Positions 30,165 through 36,111 of a DNA stretch of 36,111 nt are shown piece after piece. Where the stretch lies: assembly GCA_009886945.1 (NCBI GenBank), contig QXYM01000095.1, forward strand, positions 1 to 36,111. The letters are read 5' to 3'. Under the pieces are notes generated by a model, which worked only from the letters and a program-made list of their open reading frames with translations, was not told the origin of the DNA and searched no databases. This DNA comes from Litorivicinus sp. (GTDB lineage Bacteria; Pseudomonadota; Gammaproteobacteria; Pseudomonadales; Litorivicinaceae). How positions within the stretch are numbered: position 1 is the stretch's first letter; the number at the start of each line of letters is the position of its first letter. Made by a program: the position numbers and the translations under genes.

Positions 30165-31295
30165 ATGACCGATATTTCTGATATTGAGCCATACAGCGAC
30201 CAGGACGTCCCCCAAGTCATCGATCGACTCATCAACGATGATGAGTTCATCAAAGCCATTGGGCAATTAAAATTCAAAGGCTGGTTCACACCGTTGAGCT
30301 TTATCTTGCGGCCACGAATCCGTTCATTTTTGCGCTCCAAAGCGCAGGTCATCCAGACCATCCAAGATTTCCAATCAGCGGTGGAGCCTCAGCTAGCAAA
30401 AGTCTTATCACGAACCACTGAAACCTTCACTGTCTCGGGCCTTGATCATCTGAATCCCGAGCAATCCTATCTATTTTTAAGTAACCATCGCGACATCGCG
30501 ATGGATCCCGCATTCGTCAACTGGGCACTCTACAACGGTGGGTTTCACACCGTACGCATTGCGATTGGCGATAATTTGGTCAAAAAACCCTTCGTTGGGG
30601 ACCTCATGCGTCTCAACAAGAGTTTTATCGTGAAACGCAATGTCTCAGGTCCGCGAGAGATGCTGCAGACCTACTCAGCACTCTCAGGCTACATTCGCCA
30701 GTCGATTGAAGATGGACATTCAATCTGGATTGCGCATCGAGAGGGCCGGGCAAAGGACGGCATTGATCGAACCGATCCTGCGATTTTAAAAATGATTGCG
30801 ATGGCCGGTAAGCCACGTAATGAATCCTTCGAGGAAGCCGTTCGCGCGGCACAAATCGTTCCCGTGTCCATCTCCTACGAGTTCGATCCGTGCGCTCCCA
30901 TGAAAGCTCGGGAACTGGCAATGACTGAGCGCGATGGGTATTACACCAAACGGCCCGACGAAGATGTGCAATCGATCGCTGCAGGGATCATGGGCTGGAA
31001 AGGTCGTGTGCATCTGCATTTTGGCAAACCCATCACCGATGTCCCCGAGACACCTCAGGAATTAGCAACGCTGATCGATCATCAAATCATTCTTGGTCAA
31101 CGGGTCTTTGACACCGGACGCTTAGCGGACGCCCTACTGAAGAAGCACCATCTTCCAGACGACCTTCTTCCCGATGTGCAACAGCGCTTCCAGGCGTTGA
31201 TATCAGGAACTCCTGAGAAATATCGCGACAAACTATTGGAGATTTATGCGAATCCGCTCAGGCAATTCACCCTTCATCAGCAAAGCGAGCTCTAG
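30165..31295 (+). CDS. Phospholipid/glycerol acyltransferase domain protein
   Basis: NHRDIAMDP (HX4D) and HREGRAKDG motifs; no signal peptide evident. Confidence 0.8.
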   Translation: MTDISDIEPYSDQDVPQVIDRLINDDEFIKAIGQLKFKGWFTPLSFILRPRIRSFLRSKAQVIQTIQDFQSAVEPQLAKVLSRTTETFTVSGLDHLNPEQSYLFLSNHRDIAMDPAFVNWALYNGGFHTVRIAIGDNLVKKPFVGDLMRLNKSFIVKRNVSGPREMLQTYSALSGYIRQSIEDGHSIWIAHREGRAKDGIDRTDPAILKMIAMAGKPRNESFEEAVRAAQIVPVSISYEFDPCAPMKARELAMTERDGYYTKRPDEDVQSIAAGIMGWKGRVHLHFGKPITDVPETPQELATLIDHQIILGQRVFDTGRLADALLKKHHLPDDLLPDVQQRFQALISGTPEKYRDKLLEIYANPLRQFTLHQQSEL

Positions 31296-31859
31296 TCGAT
31301 CGCTCACCGGAGTTTTTTGAAAAATGTGACTGAGATGAGCTTTAATCGTGCGCTCAGTCACTCCCATTTCTCTGGCGATTCGCTTATTCGAGAGTCCTCT
31401 GGAAATCCATAACGCCACTTCGTGCTCGCGTGGAGAAAGAAGCTGGCACAGTGATTCTGCGATCGCATCACGATCGACTGTCATCTCTTCAACGATGCGC
31501 TCAAGCACAACCCGAGGAACCCAATATCGCCCTGCTAACAGCACACTTGAAATCCGCCTTAAATCGAACCCTTGATCATCACAGCTCAGATAGCCATGAC
31601 AGCCTGCCTTCACCAATAACATAGCAATATCGATATCACAGACTTGATCGATGACGACAAACTTCGTGCGGTTCGCAGCACTGATCTCGGTCACTGCCTG
31701 ACTCAATCCTTGTCTGACACGTGCAAACACATAGACACAAATATCGACAGCAGCAGCCTCTTGCAACGCACTTAGTCGAATCAATCGAATCCCTGAGGAT
31801 GATTTGAGCTGATCAGGCCAAGCCAAGCCCTGATCTGCACGGACACCAATCACAATCAT
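31233..31859 (-). CDS. LuxR/NarL-type transcriptional regulator with degenerate receiver-like N-terminus (start MIVIGV)
   Basis: C-terminal LSPREHEVALWISRGLSNKRIAREMGVTERTIKAHLSHIFQKTPVSDRLELAL (GerE HTH); GGAGG Shine-Dalgarno 7 nt before ATG at 31859. Confidence 0.85.
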   Translation of the reverse strand: MIVIGVRADQGLAWPDQLKSSSGIRLIRLSALQEAAAVDICVYVFARVRQGLSQAVTEISAANRTKFVVIDQVCDIDIAMLLVKAGCHGYLSCDDQGFDLRRISSVLLAGRYWVPRVVLERIVEEMTVDRDAIAESLCQLLSPREHEVALWISRGLSNKRIAREMGVTERTIKAHLSHIFQKTPVSDRLELALLMKGELPERIRINLQ

Positions 31860-31892
31860 TTTTCGCACCTCCGGGCCGCAGTATGACTCCGG

Positions 31893-31912
31893 TGTCACAA
31901 GGATAGGTGACA
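31893..31912. promoter_or_regulatory. Dyad TGTCAC-N8-GTGACA, candidate operator
   Basis: Perfect 6-bp inverted repeat 33 bp upstream of the luxR-type start codon, in the gap shared with the YbaK-like gene. Confidence 0.4.
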
Positions 31913-31927
31913 GAAACGGTGCGGAAA

Positions 31928-31945
31928 TGCACCACCTGCACCACC
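31928..31945. repeat. Tandem direct repeat TGCACCACC x2
   Basis: Two perfect adjacent 9-nt copies in the divergent intergenic region. Confidence 0.7.
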
Positions 31946-31992
31946 GATGCAGTCGGTGTGTGATAAACTCTTGTTCTGGATTGGAACAGATC

Positions 31993-32442
31993 ATGAAAAC
32001 AATTACCCCACCGCTCGGACTTCTCGAATTTCTCGAGCGTGTTGGCAGCAATGCCAAAATCTATGAAATGGAAGCAGACGCGGACCAGCTCAGTCTGTCG
32101 CTTGGTTGCCGCGAGGAGGATATCCTGACCTGCTCGCTGCTTTTACACGCAGACCGTGCTCCGCGAATCGCGATTCATCCGTGGAACCAGCAACCGAAGC
32201 TCGACTCCAACGAACGGCGAGCAAATACCATGCAGGTCTACTTATTGACCGGCTACCAAGCACAATGGCTGCCCCCGTTTGGACTGCCACACCTCTTACA
32301 CACAACGCTTGATCCAGCCTGTCTTGACTCCCCATGCCTCTACGTCCCGGCGGGAGTCTTTCATGGCTGGATGGCAATTACGCCTGATGAACTCAAAAGC
32401 TTGACTGATTTCGATCGTTGGAGTCGTGAATTCGCCGCTTAA
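31993..32442 (+). CDS. Divergent YbaK/aminoacyl-tRNA deacylase-like domain protein
   Basis: LLEFLERVGSNAKIYEMEADADQLSLSLGCREEDILTCSLLLHADRAPRIAIHPW...LLTGYQAQWLPPFGLPHLLHTTLDPACLDSPCLYVPAGVFHGWMAITPDELKSLT resembles the YbaK fold pattern (TGY..PPFG; final hydrophobic xPxEL). Start at MKTITPP, 31993. Confidence 0.65.
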   Translation: MKTITPPLGLLEFLERVGSNAKIYEMEADADQLSLSLGCREEDILTCSLLLHADRAPRIAIHPWNQQPKLDSNERRANTMQVYLLTGYQAQWLPPFGLPHLLHTTLDPACLDSPCLYVPAGVFHGWMAITPDELKSLTDFDRWSREFAA

Positions 32443-33047
32443 TAGAGCGCCAGAAGGCTTCCGGCGATCACGAATAAACATCCGAAAAACTGTTCCTGCC
32501 GCTTCATTAAGGCCTCCGAGTTGAGCCATGGCCTCAGTGCGTGGGCAAGCCACGCGTAATTCAACATCACCACTGTATCGATCGCGACAGAAGTCACCGC
32601 TAACACCGAATATTGCGGTAACAACGCTTGGCTATGGTCAACAAATTGTGGGAAAAATGCGGCTAAAAAGACAAAGGCCTTCGGGTTAGTCACATTGATG
32701 AAAATCGCTCGAGTGAAAAGAGCCGATTTCGGTGCGCTCGTCACGTCGCGGGCCAACTGCACCTCTGGCCAAATCAGCTTGGATCCACCAATCCACACTA
32801 GATAGCCAACGCCCGCCCATTGCAAGACCATAAACGCCAATTCACTGCTGGCGAGAATCGCACCTAAACCAACCCCCACCACGATTAACTGAACAATCAA
32901 GCCAACCTGAAGGCCCGCGATCGCAGGCAATGCCTGACGAAATCCATAACTCAAGCTGGTCGACAAGGTGTTGATACAACCTGAACCTGGGGAAATCGAG
33001 ATCACGATCATGGCCAGGACGTAAGCCAACCAGACATCGAGTTGCAT
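32439..33047 (-). CDS. LysE/RhtB family amino-acid exporter
   Basis: SISPGSGCINTLSTSLSYGFRQALPAIAGLQVGL; multi-TM; VTNPKAFVFLAAFFPQF. Confidence 0.88.
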   Translation of the reverse strand: MQLDVWLAYVLAMIVISISPGSGCINTLSTSLSYGFRQALPAIAGLQVGLIVQLIVVGVGLGAILASSELAFMVLQWAGVGYLVWIGGSKLIWPEVQLARDVTSAPKSALFTRAIFINVTNPKAFVFLAAFFPQFVDHSQALLPQYSVLAVTSVAIDTVVMLNYAWLAHALRPWLNSEALMKRQEQFFGCLFVIAGSLLALY

Positions 33048-33050
33048 CAA

Positions 33051-33236
33051 TTACTCATCATCACGGCGGACAGTGACCTGGAAATCATGATCTGCGTTCA
33101 CTTGCAGATCAAAAAGAATCGGACAGCAACAGACTTGGCAATCTTGCCAATATTCTTGACTTCCAGCGCTCGCGTCGATGTCCGTCTGCTGAAATTCACC
33201 GCAGTACGGACACATAATTTCAACGGTATCCCACAT
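33051..33236 (-). CDS. CPXCG motif-containing small cysteine-rich protein
   Basis: MWDTVEIMCPYCGEFQQTDIDASAGSQEYWQDCQVCCCPILFDLQV: CPYCGE ... DCQVCCxPI. Confidence 0.85.
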   Translation of the reverse strand: MWDTVEIMCPYCGEFQQTDIDASAGSQEYWQDCQVCCCPILFDLQVNADHDFQVTVRRDDE

Positions 33237-33290
33237 TTTTTTCGTTTGCTCCCTAGAGACCTTGAGGTCGACCCTTGCGCCCATGAAAAC

Positions 33291-33318
33291 AGAATTCATT
33301 CGTTGGCGAATGAATTTT
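33291..33318. repeat. Inverted repeat AATTCATTCG-TTGG-CGAATGAATT
   Basis: Perfect 10-bp arms (33293-33302 / 33307-33316), partly extendable; lies between divergent genes. Confidence 0.75.
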
Positions 33319-33454
33319 CTGATCCACTTTCGCCATTGAACGCTTTGATTGCCTGACATTGGATGCAAAACGATCCTTCAAACTCATTAGCTGACAAAAT
33401 TTTTGCCCTGCAACAAACAGCTCTAACTCCTTAAAAATATTTGATTTTTCCCAC

Positions 33455-33482
33455 TTGTGGCAACGAAAAAAATCGATAGACT
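33455..33482 (+). promoter_or_regulatory. Candidate sigma-70 promoter for the 33520 gene
   Basis: TTGTGG (33455-33460), 16 nt, TAGACT (33477-33482), followed by GCGCGC. Confidence 0.4.
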
Positions 33483-33519
33483 GCGCGCATTCATCACACG
33501 ACTTTAGGAGTAGATTGCC

Positions 33520-33846
33520 GTGTTAGACACCGTCATGCTTGGGCTTGGATTCGCTGGAGGACTCATTTACCTCGCCGCGTATTTTAGCTTGACGCGCGGA
33601 TGGGTCAGCGGCACTAGCTATCTCTTTCACGGAACGTCTGTATTCAGCTGCATCATGATCGCAGCATCCAGCGCGTATTCACAAGCGTGGCCATCGGCAG
33701 TGATGAATGTCATTTTCATCATCGTCGGTGCGGTATTCATGGCCAAAAAGGCCATTGATGATCGTCGATCCTATCCTGCGACTGTGGTTGATGCGGCAGA
33801 GCTCTCGTATCAGTCTGACGAGCCTCAACTCACCGCAGCCGCATAA
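33520..33846 (+). CDS. Small integral membrane protein, hypothetical (GTG start)
   Basis: Three hydrophobic segments (VMLGLGFAGGLIYLAAYF; GTSVFSCIMIAASSAY; VMNVIFIIVGAVFMA); AGGAG Shine-Dalgarno 9 nt upstream. Confidence 0.7.
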   Translation: MLDTVMLGLGFAGGLIYLAAYFSLTRGWVSGTSYLFHGTSVFSCIMIAASSAYSQAWPSAVMNVIFIIVGAVFMAKKAIDDRRSYPATVVDAAELSYQSDEPQLTAAA

Positions 33847-33866
33847 TCAAGTTGACCGAATAGTGA

Positions 33867-33893
33867 ATGGAGTGATCACCATGATCACTCCAT
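33867..33893. terminator. Strong 12-bp hairpin ATGGAGTGATCA-CCA-TGATCACTCCAT downstream of the membrane-protein gene; no U-tract
   Basis: Perfect inverted repeat about 20 nt after the stop codon; lack of a T-run makes intrinsic termination uncertain. Confidence 0.4.
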
Positions 33894-33971
33894 CTCATCG
33901 CCAGGCCTCATGTCCTAGCATTTCACAGGGGAACACTCTTCTATAACAATCGGTTATTTGCATATTTTTTC

Positions 33972-33999
33972 TTGCACCTCCAACAAAAATCACTACACT
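33972..33999 (+). promoter_or_regulatory. Candidate sigma-70 promoter for speD
   Basis: TTGCAC (33972-33977), 16 nt, TACACT (33994-33999). Confidence 0.35.
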
Positions 34000-34068
34000 T
34001 CGCGCTACTTGAGCTGATAACACGAGGATTTATGCTCTTTTAATCGCGCGGTACCTTCGGAGAGACGA

Positions 34069-34566
34069 ATGTGTCGCATATCGTATACATTCAATCAGAT
34101 CCAGGGGGTATCACCTGAATTGAGCACAACCTTGACTGCGGTTGCCACGCAAAATTGGCCACAACACGACCAGATCGAAGATCGCGATCAATCACTTGAT
34201 CACTTCATCTCCAAAGACGGCGAAATTTTTGCCGGCACACACCTGATTATTGACCTCTGGGGCGCGAAAGATCTCGATTGCCTTGAGCGAATGGAAGCCG
34301 CCATGCGCGCCTGTGTCGACGAGTGTAACGCGACACTATTACACATCCATCTCCACCACTTCACACCCAATGGTGGCATCAGCGGTGTTGCTGTCTTGGC
34401 AGAGTCGCATATCTCTGTTCATACTTGGCCTGAAAAAGACTACGCAGCCTTCGATGTCTTTATGTGTGGAGACTCCAATCCGCATCGAGCGATTGAAATT
34501 CTCGGTCGATATTTCCGCCCCACCCGGTCGGAATACGTTGAAGAGCGTCGCGGTAAAATCCGGTGA
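34069..34566 (+). CDS. speD: S-adenosylmethionine decarboxylase proenzyme
   Basis: HLIIDLWGAKDLD and GISGVAVLAESHISVHTWPEKDYAAFDVFMCG (pyruvoyl ESH site). Confidence 0.95.
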   Translation: MCRISYTFNQIQGVSPELSTTLTAVATQNWPQHDQIEDRDQSLDHFISKDGEIFAGTHLIIDLWGAKDLDCLERMEAAMRACVDECNATLLHIHLHHFTPNGGISGVAVLAESHISVHTWPEKDYAAFDVFMCGDSNPHRAIEILGRYFRPTRSEYVEERRGKIR

Positions 34567-35405
34567 CTCGTTACCAAGAGACTCTGTATTCGGAGTGGGG
34601 TCAAAATTTCCAACAGGGGAAAACCCTGTTTGAAGCTGAAACTGATCATCAACACCTGATTATTTTTGACAACCCCCGATTCGGACGCGTGATGGCTCTC
34701 GACGGAGTGATCCAAACGACCGAAGCCGACGAGTTCGTGTACCACGAGATGATGGTCCATGTACCAATGAATACGCATGCTCTGCCGAAGCGTGTGTTGA
34801 TCATCGGCGGCGGTGATGGAGGAATTCTTCGCGAAGTCCTCAAACACTCGACCGTCGAATCTGTTACACAAGTGGAAATTGATCGCGCTGTCGTCGACAT
34901 GTGCGTGGAGTTTTTCCCCAATCATTCTCAAGGCGCCTTTGACGATCCACGCTTGAACCTAGTGATCGATGATGGAGCCGCTTTCATCGCCTCCAACACG
35001 GCGACCTATGATGTCATTATCACCGATTCCACAGATCCCATTGGGCCCGGCGAAGTGCTTTTTGAGTCAACCTTTTATCAGGGTTGCGCTAATGCCCTCA
35101 CTGCCGACGGTATTTTAGTCACGCAAAACGGTGTGCCTTACATGCAAGGGGACGAAGTTACTAACACCTATCGGCGCTGGAGATCCTATTTCGCCACTCG
35201 GTCGTTTTACTTAACGCCTGTGCCGACCTATGCAGGCGGTGCGATGGCCATGGGCTTTGCGAGCAAAAGCAACATCAACTCCCCTGATCATGCAACCTTG
35301 CTGCATCGCACTGAACAGCTCAACGCATTAAAATACTACACGCCCGAGGTTCATCTCGGTGCATTCGGACTTCCAAAGTATGTCCAAGATCTCATGATCG
35401 ATTAA
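34563..35405 (+). CDS. speE: Spermidine synthase (GTG start)
   Basis: VLIIGGGDGGILREVLKH, IDDGAAFIA, TDSTDPIGPGEVLF; GTGA overlap with speD. Confidence 0.95.
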   Translation: MTRYQETLYSEWGQNFQQGKTLFEAETDHQHLIIFDNPRFGRVMALDGVIQTTEADEFVYHEMMVHVPMNTHALPKRVLIIGGGDGGILREVLKHSTVESVTQVEIDRAVVDMCVEFFPNHSQGAFDDPRLNLVIDDGAAFIASNTATYDVIITDSTDPIGPGEVLFESTFYQGCANALTADGILVTQNGVPYMQGDEVTNTYRRWRSYFATRSFYLTPVPTYAGGAMAMGFASKSNINSPDHATLLHRTEQLNALKYYTPEVHLGAFGLPKYVQDLMID

Positions 35406-35728
35406 TGCCCAATCGAGGCGAGCTGTTGCGACAGTCGCATACCCGCCTCCCTCGGCAATTCAATCCTGACGCTTTTTTGCTTTGACTTCAGCCCACTCAC
35501 CAGTTGCACACCGCTCCTCGTGGTATCAACGGCCTCTGCGATGGCAGCGATGATGGTCTGATTCGCCCTGCCTTCAATCGGTGGTGCTTTGACAAATAAC
35601 TTCAAGCGGTCATTCAATACCCCATCGGCACGCGTTTCTCGCGCACCCGAGCGAATGGCCAGTTGCACTAGCCACGCTTCATGTTTCCAAATCAGCCAAA
35701 CAGGTAACTCATCGCCATTTTTGTGCAA
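35402..35728 (-). CDS. DUF167/YggU family protein (probable TTG start; ORF extends to 35812)
   Basis: [56 protein letters not shown] Shine-Dalgarno before TTG at 35728. Confidence 0.85.
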   Translation of the reverse strand: MHKNGDELPVWLIWKHEAWLVQLAIRSGARETRADGVLNDRLKLFVKAPPIEGRANQTIIAAIAEAVDTTRSGVQLVSGLKSKQKSVRIELPREAGMRLSQQLASIGH

Positions 35729-35749
35729 AGCAAAAAACTCCTTTATGAT
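35721..35749 (+). promoter_or_regulatory. Candidate sigma-70 promoter for panD
   Basis: TTGTGC (35721-35726), 17 nt, TATGAT (35744-35749), followed by GCGCGG; 22 nt from panD ATG. Confidence 0.45.
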
Positions 35750-35771
35750 GCGCGGCCTCAGGGAGAATTGT

Positions 35772-36111
35772 ATGTTACGAACACTCATGACAGGCAAGCT
35801 GCATCGTGTCACAACGACCGCAGCGGAGATTGATTACATTGGATCCTGCGCGATCGATCAAAATCTGATGGATGCCGCCGGCATCCTACCCAACGAGCAG
35901 ATTCATTTGTGGAATGTCAACAACGGTGAACGACTAGTCACTTATGCCATTGAAGCACCGCGTGGCTCGGGCATTATCTCAGTCAACGGTTCAGCCGCTC
36001 ATCGGGCTCGCGTCGGTGATATTTTAATTTTGGCTGCATTCGGTCAATTGACTGAAACCGAAGCACATCACCATCAGCCGAAAGTCGTTTTCGTGAACCA
36101 ACACAACCAGA
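35772..36111 (+). CDS. panD: Aspartate 1-decarboxylase, truncated by the right window edge (not in the ORF track)
   Basis: Translation [93 protein letters not shown] autocleavage site YIGSC. Confidence 0.96.
   Translation, partial: MLRTLMTGKLHRVTTTAAEIDYIGSCAIDQNLMDAAGILPNEQIHLWNVNNGERLVTYAIEAPRGSGIISVNGSAAHRARVGDILILAAFGQLTETEAHHHQPKVVFVNQHNQ

Overview
This window looks like compact, mostly core gammaproteobacterial chromosome (lineage inferred from gene content and synteny only). From left to right it holds: part of a sox thiosulfate-oxidation operon (soxC-soxD-soxX-soxY, minus strand, soxY cut by the window edge); a YadG/YadH-type ABC exporter; tRNA-Ala(GGC) with gltX; an H-NS-family protein; dusA-tal; hrpA-mlaA; ppnN and a plsC-like acyltransferase; a long minus-strand block rpoE-rseA-rseB-rseC-degP/mucD-lepA-lepB-rnc-era-recO-pdxJ-acpS; nadB; sdhE with a short ygfX-like gene; ygfZ; ung; a second acyltransferase; a LuxR-type regulator divergent from a YbaK-like protein; a LysE/RhtB exporter; a CPXCG small protein; a small membrane protein; speD-speE; a DUF167 gene; and panD, cut by the right edge. 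I see no CRISPR array, prophage, transposon or clear novel defence system. The observations most worth checking are: (1) a near-consensus sigma-E promoter inside the 3' end of rpoE, placed to drive the anti-sigma gene rseA; (2) every convergent gene pair (seven of seven) overlaps or abuts; (3) a divergent YbaK-like protein that appears to lack the family's conserved lysine, next to a LuxR-type regulator with a degenerate receiver; (4) a YgfX/CptA-like gene with no membrane segment; (5) three predicted promoters with GC-rich discriminators. All calls come from reading the sequence; no searches were run.
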